36,243 bases of DNA from an uncultured Bacteroidia bacterium (lineage in GTDB: Bacteria; Bacteroidota; Bacteroidia; NS11-12g; UBA955): assembly GCA_943789135.1 (NCBI GenBank), contig CALSSY010000022.1, positions 1 to 36,243 on the forward strand. Reading direction: 5' to 3'. Below the pieces are notes generated by a model. The model made no database searches and had not been told where the DNA came from. It saw only the letters and a program-made list of their open reading frames with translations. The translations under genes were made by a program, and so were the position numbers. Positions 27,157-35,067 of the stretch are shown piece after piece (the first letter of the stretch is position 1; the number at the start of each line of letters is the position of its first letter).

Positions 27157-27164
27157 CAAAGATA
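27157..27164 (-). promoter_or_regulatory. -7 box TATCTTTG before PAP2-GT39 operon
   Basis: Perfect TAnnTTTG on the minus strand ending 4 nt before the PAP2 ATG (27152). The remaining spacer up to 27282 shows no gene. Confidence 0.45.
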
Positions 27165-27282
27165 ATGAGTTATTCATAGGATATTATTTTGAAAATTCAA
27201 TCTTTTTGATTTCTTTGCGAGATGTGAATTTTGGCATGAATATGTTAAAATTAATTGTACTATCCCAAAACATCTACAAATA

Positions 27283-27678
27283 ATGGCCAAAAAAGAATCA
27301 AAAAAGTCGAAATTAGAATTGGAATACGCTCTACGCTCTTCGCCTCAAATTTTATATCAATATATTTCCAATCCTTCAGGTTTACAGAGCTGGTTCGCCG
27401 ATCGTGTTGACATTATGGGAGGAGGTAACTACCGTTTTTCATGGGAAGATGGTACCGAATACAATGCCAATTTAATCAAATCGGTCACCAATAAATATAC
27501 GCGTTTCGAATTGATTGAAGCGGATGGTGATTACCTTGAGTTTAGAATTGAACAAGACGCAATAACTGGCGACGTCGAGTTGATTATTACCGAATTTGTG
27601 GATCCGGAGGAAGCCGAAATGGCAGCTTCCATTTGGGATTCTGCCATTGATAATCTCTGTTCAATAATTGGTGCCTGA
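27283..27678 (+). CDS. START-like (SRPBCC fold) domain protein
   Basis: This small 131-aa soluble protein has a helix-grip fold of the START/AHSA1 type, in a form conserved in Bacteroidota. Visible are LELEYALRSSPQILYQYISNP, LQSWFADRV, the turn FSWEDGTEYNA and the long C-terminal helix AASIWDSAIDNLCSII. The fold makes a hydrophobic pocket for lipids or other ligands, but no function is established for this branch. The first residues are lysine-rich. It ends directly against the stop of the convergent M20 gene (adjacent bases). Confidence 0.8.
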   Translation: MAKKESKKSKLELEYALRSSPQILYQYISNPSGLQSWFADRVDIMGGGNYRFSWEDGTEYNANLIKSVTNKYTRFELIEADGDYLEFRIEQDAITGDVELIITEFVDPEEAEMAASIWDSAIDNLCSIIGA

Positions 27679-28881
27679 TTATTGGTCAAGCGCTTTCAAT
27701 GCTAACTGAGCCATCAATCCAGCTCCAATTTCAATAGCATCTTCATCCACATCAAACGCAGGGTGATGCACACTGTAATGCGTTCCTTTCTGCATGTTTC
27801 GAGTTCCTAGACGGTAAAAGCAACTTGGTACTTCCTGAGAATAATAGGCAAAATCTTCTGCTGCCATCCAAAGTTCTAAAGGTTGAACATGTTCGTTGCC
27901 TAGGTATTCATTTGCCGCAGAAATACAAAGTTCACTGAGCGATTCGTCATTTTTAAGGAATGGGTATCCCCGTCGAATTTCAATTTCGATGCTTGCCCCC
28001 ATACTTTCAGCAATACCATGTGCCAGTTTGGTGATCTTTTCATGAGCTTCCGAACGCCAATCTTCATCTACAGTTCTGAAAGTTCCGTGTAATTCAACTT
28101 TAGGCGGTAATACATTTGTAGCGCCATTTCCAATTATCTTACCGAAAGATAGAACGCTATGCAAGGCAGGATTTTGATTTCTTGATACAATCTGTTGCAT
28201 GGCAACCACAATGTGTGAAGCAACCAAAACAGCGTCAACAGCTAAATGTGGGATTGCTCCATGTCCACCAACGCCATTCACGGTTATGAATATTTCATCG
28301 GTACTGGCCATATATAAGCCTTTTCTAAATCCTACATTACCCGTATCAATTAATGGCATAACATGCTGACCAATCATGAAATCGATCTTTGGGTTGTTTA
28401 AAACTCCATCGTTTATCATAAGACTGGCTCCGCCTGGTAATTTTTCTTCCCCAGGTTGAAAAACCAATTTAATGGTTCCCTCAAATTGATCTTTGATTTC
28501 ATTGAGAATGGTTGCCGCTCCCAATAAACTGGTGGTGTGAACATCGTGGCCACAGGCATGCATCACACCTTCTACATTACTTCTGTAGGGCCTTCCGTCT
28601 TCAACTTCAACAATAGGTAGTGCATCCATGTCTGCACGCAATCCTACACATCTTTTTTCTGGGTTATGACCTTTTATCAAAGCAACAACGCCGGTATTGG
28701 CCAAACGCTGAGTTTCTAAGCCCAATTTATTCTGAAGATAATTTTCTACTTTCTTTTGAGTTTCGAATTCATGAAACGACAATTCGGGATTTTCGTGAAT
28801 ATTCCTGCGGATTTGAATCAATTCGGGCAACAAGGACTTTGCCCGAGATTTAATCTTTTCTTGTAAATCTAGTAAACTCAT
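27679..28881 (-). CDS. M20-family amidohydrolase/carboxypeptidase
   Basis: This metal-dependent hydrolase of the M20D group (IAA-amino acid hydrolase, hippurate hydrolase and N-acyl-amino acid amidohydrolase type) removes an acyl or amino acid from an amide. I start it at ATG 28881 (MSLLDLQEKIKS); a longer frame to 28983 would run into the dnaG start region with no family resemblance. Motifs are IRRNIHENPELSFHE, GLRADMDALP, MHACGHDVHTTSLLGAA (metal-binding Cys/His), VFQPGEE and the late WMAAEDFAYYSQEVPSC. About 400 aa, normal length. The precise substrate is unknown. Confidence 0.9.
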   Translation of the reverse strand: MSLLDLQEKIKSRAKSLLPELIQIRRNIHENPELSFHEFETQKKVENYLQNKLGLETQRLANTGVVALIKGHNPEKRCVGLRADMDALPIVEVEDGRPYRSNVEGVMHACGHDVHTTSLLGAATILNEIKDQFEGTIKLVFQPGEEKLPGGASLMINDGVLNNPKIDFMIGQHVMPLIDTGNVGFRKGLYMASTDEIFITVNGVGGHGAIPHLAVDAVLVASHIVVAMQQIVSRNQNPALHSVLSFGKIIGNGATNVLPPKVELHGTFRTVDEDWRSEAHEKITKLAHGIAESMGASIEIEIRRGYPFLKNDESLSELCISAANEYLGNEHVQPLELWMAAEDFAYYSQEVPSCFYRLGTRNMQKGTHYSVHHPAFDVDEDAIEIGAGLMAQLALKALDQ

Positions 28882-28938
28882 AGTTAGATTTACGAAGGTA
28901 ATGAATTTGTGAAAATCCACTACTTTATATAACTTGTG

Positions 28939-28946
28939 TATCTTTG
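28939..28946 (+). promoter_or_regulatory. -7 box TATCTTTG before dnaG
   Basis: Perfect TAnnTTTG, 10 nt before the dnaG ATG, in the 75-bp divergent spacer with the M20 gene. It would give a leader of only a few bases. Confidence 0.45.
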
Positions 28947-28956
28947 AAATCAATTT

Positions 28957-30876
28957 ATGATCAGTCCACATTCTATCAATCAATTGTTACAAACTGTTCC
29001 TATAGAGGATTTAGTAGGGGATTATGTGAAATTGAAACGATCTGGTTCTGGTTATAAAGGGAATTGCCCGTTTCACGACGAAAAAACACCGAGTTTTTCG
29101 GTAACCCCCAGCTTAAATATTTACAAATGTTTTGGTTGTCAAAAAGGAGGTAATTCCATTCAATTTTTAATGGAAATTGAACAGCTCACCTTCGTGGAAT
29201 CGGCTCGTGAACTTGCCAAGCGTTTTGGAGTTGAATTGGTCGAAACGGATGTCGATAATTCCGATGAGGCCATGCAAAGTCAACGTGAAAAGGAGAGTTT
29301 GCAGGCCTTAAACGAGTTTGTTTTACAATATTTTGAATCTCAATTACACGATTCAGAAGAAGGACAATCTGTGGCTTTGCCCTATTTCAAAGAGAGAGGC
29401 TATACAATTGAAACCATTAAAAAATGGCGTCTTGGATATAGTCCTTCGGGTTGGACTGCTTTTTACGATTATGCTAAAAATGCGGGTTATTCTGATGAAT
29501 TATTGCAACTAGCGGGACTTATTAAGCCTAGAGAAAAAGATGGTTCTTTCTACGACCTGTTTCGAAACCGTGTTATGTTTCCATTGATAGCAATCAGCGG
29601 TAAAACTATTGGTTTTGCAGGCCGTATCATGGGCAATGTAGACAAGGCGCCGAAATACGTTAACTCGCCTGAAACGCCACTTTACAAGAAAAGTGATTTC
29701 CTATTTGCGGTGTTTCAAGCTAAAAATGCTATCCGCAAAGAAGATAAAGCTTTATTGATGGAAGGGTATACGGATGTCATGACCTTACATCAAGCTGGAA
29801 TTGAAAATGCCGTAGCCAGCAGTGGAACGGCATTAACACCGGGTCAGATTCGATTAATTAAGAGGTTCACCGATAATGCAACTGCCGTTTATGACGGAGA
29901 TGCTGCGGGTATGAAAGCGTCTCTTCGTGGAATTGATTTGTTGCTGGAAGAAGGTTTGAATGTTCGTGTGGTTACGATGCCGGAGGGGCAAGATCCAGAT
30001 TCGTATTGTAAAGAATTAGGTCCTGAAAAATTCAAACAATACCTCGTTTCTAACGAAGAAAACTTTATTGTTTTTAAAGCAAAGCTACTTTTTAAAGAAT
30101 GCGGAAACGACCCGATAAAAAGGTCGGAAGCCCTACGCGATATTCTGCAATCCGTAGCCCTAATAAATGATATTCTCAAGAGAGATTCTTTGGTTAAGGA
30201 ACTCGAACGGATATGTGATACTTCTTCAGCTATATTGCATAGTGAGTTATCGAAACTCTTGAGAAAAAAGCGTATTGACCAAGGTCGACAAGTATTAAAA
30301 GAAGTTGACCTACTTATCAATAACATACCGGACCAAAACCCGATCATCAACTACAGCTTAAATGATTTTCATCAAGAAAAAGCGCTTTTAAAATTGATGA
30401 TTCGATTTGGGGCAGAGCCGTTCAATGAAGAAAAAAGGGTAGTTGATTTTATTTTTGAGGAATTAGATAGTGACCATAGTTTGGAGTTCCTTCATGATGA
30501 AAACGTGGAGATTTTAAATTTTCTGCGCGAACATTACGAGGAAAACAATTGGCCGAACGTAGAAGAGTGGATACAACATCCGAATTTAAAGCTAGCATCG
30601 TTTGCAGCTACTGTATTTAGCCAAGAACATACGTTGAGTTCTCAATTTGAGAAAAGCATGATCTATATTAAAAACGAGGGCGATCAATTTATCCGAGAGA
30701 TTCTTGATGTTTTCTTGAATATGCGACGCACTAAAATTGAGGAGATTATCATAAAAGAACAATTAAAATTGGCCGATCCAGATGAAGATCCAGAACAAAT
30801 CATGACATTCTTGGATTTTCTTAATACCAAGAAATTAGAAATTGCCAAAGAATTGGGCGCGGTAGTATCTCGTTAA
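28957..30876 (+). CDS. dnaG: DNA primase DnaG
   Basis: DnaG makes RNA primers for lagging-strand synthesis. The 639-aa protein is of usual length. The N-terminal CHC2 zinc domain has C37, H40, C58 and C61 (CPFH and CFGC). The RNA polymerase core follows with RNRVMFPLI and GFAGRIMG. The TOPRIM part has LLMEGYTDVM (E269), SSGTAL, and VYDGDAAG (D313, D315). The C-terminal 200 residues are a DnaB-interaction region that is less conserved. It is followed after 1 nt by a glucosaminidase-like gene, so the two are probably cotranscribed. Confidence 0.97.
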   Translation: MISPHSINQLLQTVPIEDLVGDYVKLKRSGSGYKGNCPFHDEKTPSFSVTPSLNIYKCFGCQKGGNSIQFLMEIEQLTFVESARELAKRFGVELVETDVDNSDEAMQSQREKESLQALNEFVLQYFESQLHDSEEGQSVALPYFKERGYTIETIKKWRLGYSPSGWTAFYDYAKNAGYSDELLQLAGLIKPREKDGSFYDLFRNRVMFPLIAISGKTIGFAGRIMGNVDKAPKYVNSPETPLYKKSDFLFAVFQAKNAIRKEDKALLMEGYTDVMTLHQAGIENAVASSGTALTPGQIRLIKRFTDNATAVYDGDAAGMKASLRGIDLLLEEGLNVRVVTMPEGQDPDSYCKELGPEKFKQYLVSNEENFIVFKAKLLFKECGNDPIKRSEALRDILQSVALINDILKRDSLVKELERICDTSSAILHSELSKLLRKKRIDQGRQVLKEVDLLINNIPDQNPIINYSLNDFHQEKALLKLMIRFGAEPFNEEKRVVDFIFEELDSDHSLEFLHDENVEILNFLREHYEENNWPNVEEWIQHPNLKLASFAATVFSQEHTLSSQFEKSMIYIKNEGDQFIREILDVFLNMRRTKIEEIIIKEQLKLADPDEDPEQIMTFLDFLNTKKLEIAKELGAVVSR

Positions 30877-30877
30877 G

Positions 30878-31468
30878 ATGAAAAGAGCTTTGCGCCATAT
30901 CGCATTGTTAGGGTTAGCTGTTACAGCAATATTCGTAGCATCAAATTTGGATATGAGCCCCAAGAGAATCTATGGCATGCCTCAAAATATCAACCCTATA
31001 TCAATTCGTGAGGGTTATTTATATTACGATACGCTCAAATTACCATTAAATAAAATCCCCAAAGTGGCTCAGTTACATACTGTAGCGAAAAAAGTGATGG
31101 GTAAATGGTATAAAATGTACACGGCAATTAAAGTAGAAGAAAGCGGAAATGACGGTCAGAATTCTTATTATGCGAAAGCCTATTTCAATTTAGTGGGAAT
31201 GCGTTATCCAAAAAAGCGTAAGACTACCGCGATACGAATGGGAAACGATTACTATGCGGTTTATGCAAATTGGTATGAGGGGATGATAGACTTCAGATAT
31301 TATATTGATTATATGGAAGGATCATTCGAAAGGAAATTCCATCGAATGCCTAAAACTGAAAAGGAATTCATCAATCATATTTACGGTTCCTACAATATAT
31401 ATTCTAAATGGAAGAATGATGTTTTTTGGATTCTTCAACGGCATCCGGTGATGCGGGATACTTTATAA
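30878..31468 (+). CDS. glucosaminidase/lysozyme-like exported protein
   Basis: This is tentatively a peptidoglycan-active glycosidase of the GH73 (FlgJ/Bax-like) superfamily. 196 aa with an N-terminal membrane or signal segment (HIALLGLAVTAIFVA). The recognisable core is AIKVEESG (candidate catalytic Glu), AKAYFNLVGMRYP, and YYAVYANWYEGMIDFRYYIDYM, the usual order of 'E..SG', 'N-L-x-G' and 'Y-A-V-Y-x-S-W' motifs. The family would help cell-wall remodelling in the periplasm. It starts 1 nt after dnaG, and its last 65 nt overlap the end of the convergent MFS gene. No SLH or LysM domain is present. Confidence 0.6.
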   Translation: MKRALRHIALLGLAVTAIFVASNLDMSPKRIYGMPQNINPISIREGYLYYDTLKLPLNKIPKVAQLHTVAKKVMGKWYKMYTAIKVEESGNDGQNSYYAKAYFNLVGMRYPKKRKTTAIRMGNDYYAVYANWYEGMIDFRYYIDYMEGSFERKFHRMPKTEKEFINHIYGSYNIYSKWKNDVFWILQRHPVMRDTL

Positions 31469-32615
31469 AGTAAAGGCTAAAGAGGAAGGCTGCTCCAAAG
31501 GCCATTCCATTCATAAAAAAAACATCTTTGTAATGGCCACCCCATTGAGCCACAATATATCCCGATAGCAATCCGCCAATAATTACCCCAAGTTCTAAGC
31601 TAATAAATAATGTAGAAATCGATTTACCACGATTTTCGGAACCTCCCAAATCACCTGCCCAAGCAAAGAGACTTGGAGCATTGAATCCTTGTCCAATTCC
31701 ATACAAAACCGCACTGAGGTAAAAAAAATAAGGTTGATTTTCAATCGGACCGGGTTCGGCGATTAAAACCCACATGGATAATACTTGAACCCCTGTTCCA
31801 ATAGCTGTTGACCAAGCACGTCCTAATGAATCACTTATTTTCCCGCTTATGAGTCTAAATAGTAACGAAAAAGCAATATACCATGTTAAATAAAGTCCTT
31901 TATTGCTGAATCCCAATGAAACCGTATAATCAGGCATAATTGTAAGAACGGATCCTAAAGAAATACAAACAAATAGCATAAGTATACCGGGTTTCCAAGT
32001 GGGAACGTAGATGAGTCTTTTCCATGATAATTCGGGTTTAACTTTTATTCTATCGGCAGGTAAAGTTTCCGGAAGGGTATAAAAAATAACAATTGCGATA
32101 AGTGCAAAAAGTGCGCTGCAAATAAACATGGTATCTCTTCCAAAATGTAAGGCAATGATTGCTCCCAAACCATAGCCTAAGCTGGTACCTGCATTGTTGA
32201 ATAAACCCTGCCAACCCATTGCTCTGCCTCTATGTGTGCTGGGAACAATATCAGCGGTATAAGCCGTAAATCCTGTTGGAGTAAAACCCGTCGAAAATCC
32301 GTGAACCACTCGAACGAAGAGAAATCCAAAAATGGTCCCAACTAATGGATAAAAGAAACCGGCAACAATACAAAAAGCGCATCCCACAATTAGGGTTGTC
32401 TTCCGTCCGATATTATCCGTTACCCAGCCCGAAATGGGACGCGCTATCAAGGCGCTTACCGAGAATGCCGGTATAATCCATCCTAAATAAGCGGCACCCC
32501 CTAATTCACGCAACATATTGGGTAATTCGGGAATGACTAAATTGAATGAAAAAAAGAAAAGCAACGCTGCCACACAAAGTTTAAAAAACTCTGGAGGATA
32601 AATTTTTGTTTTCAT
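31404..32615 (-). CDS. major facilitator superfamily transporter
   Basis: This inner-membrane secondary transporter has about 403 aa and 12 predicted helices. The MFS signature between helices 2 and 3 is visible as ISGWVTDNIGRKTTL (the G-x-x-x-D-x-x-G-R-K/R pattern), and a second copy as ISGKISDSLGRAWS after helix 8. It fits the drug or sugar efflux type (YitG/AraJ-like); the substrate is unknown. The ATG at 32615 shares one base with the nadE stop (TGATG), so it is translationally coupled to nadE. The 3' end overlaps the convergent glucosaminidase-like gene by 65 nt. Confidence 0.88.
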   Translation of the reverse strand: MKTKIYPPEFFKLCVAALLFFFSFNLVIPELPNMLRELGGAAYLGWIIPAFSVSALIARPISGWVTDNIGRKTTLIVGCAFCIVAGFFYPLVGTIFGFLFVRVVHGFSTGFTPTGFTAYTADIVPSTHRGRAMGWQGLFNNAGTSLGYGLGAIIALHFGRDTMFICSALFALIAIVIFYTLPETLPADRIKVKPELSWKRLIYVPTWKPGILMLFVCISLGSVLTIMPDYTVSLGFSNKGLYLTWYIAFSLLFRLISGKISDSLGRAWSTAIGTGVQVLSMWVLIAEPGPIENQPYFFYLSAVLYGIGQGFNAPSLFAWAGDLGGSENRGKSISTLFISLELGVIIGGLLSGYIVAQWGGHYKDVFFMNGMAFGAAFLFSLYFIKYPASPDAVEESKKHHSSI

Positions 32616-34252
32616 CAAGGATATTTAGCCACCAAGGGCATGATTCGACCTTTACCGAAAGCCTTAGCGCTAACTCGCAAAATTGGAGGAGCCTGATAAC
32701 GTTTGTATTCACTATTGTTTACCAGTTGCAAAACACGTTGAACCGTATGCATGTCATAGCCTTCAATTACAATTTCATCAGCGCCTTTAAACTCTTCGAT
32801 ATACATCCTCAAAATCCCATCTAAAATTGGATATGGAGGTAGACTGTCCGAATCTTTTTGCTCAGGACGAAGTTCAGCGCTTGGTTCTTTTTCTATGATA
32901 TTAAAGGGGATAATTTCCTCGTTGCGATTGATATAATTCGCTAATGCGTACACCTGGGTTTTGTATACATCTCCAATTACCGATAAACTTCCGCATAAAT
33001 CTCCATATAAAGTTGAATAACCAACGGCCATTTCGGATTTGTTACTCGTATTTAATAATATATATCCCAGTTTATTGCTTAATCCCATTAATAATACCGC
33101 TCTAGAACGTGCCTGTAAATTTTCTTCAGCCAATCCTTCTGGAAGATCTTTAAAATAGGGTTCAAGTGTATTTTCGTATGCGTGATGTATATCTTGAATG
33201 GGAAGCTCTATGCAGGAATTACCTAAATTATCGCTTAATTTCTTTGCATCGGATACAGAACCTTCGGAACTGTATCGTGAAGGCATCATGACTGCCAAAA
33301 CGTTCTCGGCTCCTAAAGCGTGAACGGCCAAAGTTTGGACCAACGCACTATCAATTCCACCAGATGCTCCAATTACCGCTTTTTTGAATCCCATTTTTTC
33401 AAAGTAATCACGTATTCCAAAGACGAGACCTTTGTATAGTTGGGGTAATGGGTCCGTATCTAAAGAAACAGCACCATCACCAGGAATAAATCCATTTTCT
33501 CCAAATTCTACTGTGCGAATGCAACTCTCAAAATCGGGCAGTTGTATGGCAACTTCTCCGTTGTTATTTACAGCTCGGCTGCTACCATCGAATATCAATT
33601 CTGTGTGCACACCAACTTGATTCACATATAAAACGGGAAGGTTAAATCGATTTACTTGACCGCTAAAAACCCGATTTCTGTGAGAATCTTTTCCTAAATG
33701 AAAAGGTGATGCAGATGGATTGATTATCAAATCCGCACCAAGGTTTTTGAGCACTTCTCCAGGACTTTTGGTGTACTCAAAGTTATTGTACAAATCCCAA
33801 AGGTCTTCACAAATAGCGATACCGATGTTTATTCCCTTAAAAGAAATTACCTGTTGCTCTGTGGCAGGCTCAAAGTAGCGGGATTCGCTGAAAACATCGT
33901 AAGTGGGTAATAGGGTTTTGGGAATCACGGTTTCAATACGGCCGTTTTGCATGAAGCAACAGACATTTTGAAGTAAACGCCCTTTGCCCGAATTACGCAT
34001 CACCCCACCAACAATAGCCGCAATCCCCTGACAACTTTGAGCGACCAACTCCAGACTATATTCGCTTTTCTCTACAAAAGAGGGATAATCCAAAAGGTCA
34101 TCGGGCATATACCCTGAAACTGACATTTCGGGAAATACAACCAAATCAACCCCTTGATTTTTAGCCGTAAATAAGACGTCAGCGATTTTTGAGGTATTGG
34201 CCTCGAAATCGCCAATTTTGAAGTTTAATTGAGCAATGGCTATGCGTAGCAT
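32615..34252 (-). CDS. nadE: glutamine-dependent NAD+ synthetase
   Basis: NadE carries out the last step of NAD synthesis, amidating deamido-NAD with ammonia from glutamine. The 545-aa two-domain form has an N-terminal nitrilase-type amidase with the Glu-Lys-Cys triad (E42 in FPEM, K112 in PKTLLP, C148 in AICEDLW). The C-terminal N-type ATP pyrophosphatase domain has SGGIDS (297-302) and NKSEMAVGYSTLYGD. It follows an outer-membrane protein gene on the same strand after 16 bp and overlaps the MFS gene by one base. In flavobacteria nadE is often near gldB, as here. Confidence 0.97.
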   Translation of the reverse strand: MLRIAIAQLNFKIGDFEANTSKIADVLFTAKNQGVDLVVFPEMSVSGYMPDDLLDYPSFVEKSEYSLELVAQSCQGIAAIVGGVMRNSGKGRLLQNVCCFMQNGRIETVIPKTLLPTYDVFSESRYFEPATEQQVISFKGINIGIAICEDLWDLYNNFEYTKSPGEVLKNLGADLIINPSASPFHLGKDSHRNRVFSGQVNRFNLPVLYVNQVGVHTELIFDGSSRAVNNNGEVAIQLPDFESCIRTVEFGENGFIPGDGAVSLDTDPLPQLYKGLVFGIRDYFEKMGFKKAVIGASGGIDSALVQTLAVHALGAENVLAVMMPSRYSSEGSVSDAKKLSDNLGNSCIELPIQDIHHAYENTLEPYFKDLPEGLAEENLQARSRAVLLMGLSNKLGYILLNTSNKSEMAVGYSTLYGDLCGSLSVIGDVYKTQVYALANYINRNEEIIPFNIIEKEPSAELRPEQKDSDSLPPYPILDGILRMYIEEFKGADEIVIEGYDMHTVQRVLQLVNNSEYKRYQAPPILRVSAKAFGKGRIMPLVAKYP

Positions 34253-34268
34253 TCAATTCAATGGGGAA

Positions 34269-35045
34269 TTAAAATAAAATTCCAGCTGTTAATGAAATGA
34301 AGTTATGTCTACCACTGTAGGCATTATCCGAAAGGAAATCTGTAAATCCATTGTCAAAACGTAAACCAGCAATAAAGCTTGCATTACCAGAAATAGGATA
34401 TTCAATTCCTGCTCCGATAATTAATGACATACGAGCTGATGACATGTTGTCTACGAAAATGAATTGTGTGTTTTCTTCTTTACCTCCATCGAACTCAAAA
34501 CGTGTGCTTTCTGTGCTATTGGGATCGTGAGAAGTACTGTTAGTACCTTCATAAACCGAAGTGTTGTACGGATCTACTTTGGTAGAAAGCTTTCTTGAAA
34601 TGGCAAATGATGGAGCCAATCCTACATTGATATAATATTTCATACCTGCCGTTTCATTGGATTTTAATTTAATATAAACAGGGATTTGCAGATACTGAAC
34701 GGCATATCGGAAATTTACATTTTGATAAACCTGAGTAGAGTCTGAAACGGTACGTTGTAATTTCCCTCCGTGTTTTAAAATAGCCGGTGCAGTCGAGATC
34801 AATAAATCGGCCCCGATAAAATAATTATCCGAACTGGTAAAACGATAATCTCCAGTTAGTCCGTAAGAAAAACCCAGTCCAACATCATCGTTTTGCATGA
34901 TATCTCCTTCCGTGATTTTTAACCAGGAAAAATTTGGACTAATTTTGAAACCGAAATTGACGCGGTCGGTTACATCTTGAGCGGTTAGTGCGGAGCTTGA
35001 AAGCAAAAACGCAAATCCCATAAGGTGAGAGCTGAACTTCTTCAT
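34269..35045 (-). CDS. outer-membrane beta-barrel protein (PorT-like family)
   Basis: 258 aa with a signal peptide (MGFAFLLSSSALTAQ) and a barrel pattern: VNFGFKISPNFSWLKI, LGFSYGLTGDYRF, YLQIPVYIKLK, MKYYINVGLAPSFAISRK, MSLIIGAGIEYPIS and a C-terminal FISLTAGILF ending in an aromatic residue, as usual for Omp85-folded barrels. This layout is the 'outer membrane beta-barrel/PorT' family (PF13568-like), widespread in Bacteroidota with largely unknown functions. PorT itself serves T9SS, but a specific equivalence cannot be claimed. The start is 22 bp from the divergent gldB start. Confidence 0.75.
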   Translation of the reverse strand: MKKFSSHLMGFAFLLSSSALTAQDVTDRVNFGFKISPNFSWLKITEGDIMQNDDVGLGFSYGLTGDYRFTSSDNYFIGADLLISTAPAILKHGGKLQRTVSDSTQVYQNVNFRYAVQYLQIPVYIKLKSNETAGMKYYINVGLAPSFAISRKLSTKVDPYNTSVYEGTNSTSHDPNSTESTRFEFDGGKEENTQFIFVDNMSSARMSLIIGAGIEYPISGNASFIAGLRFDNGFTDFLSDNAYSGRHNFISLTAGILF

Positions 35046-35054
35046 TTTTGGTGA

Positions 35055-35062
35055 TACCTTTA
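35055..35062 (+). promoter_or_regulatory. near-match -7 box TACCTTTA before gldB
   Basis: One mismatch from TAnnTTTG, ending 5 nt before the gldB ATG. The -33 region would fall inside the coding sequence of the divergent outer-membrane protein gene. Confidence 0.3.
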
Positions 35063-35067
35063 TCTAT

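Noticed and set aside
28882..28983. N-terminal extension of the M20 protein
   Set aside because: The extra 34 residues overlap the dnaG start and promoter box and do not look like the family; ATG 28881 gives a normal start.
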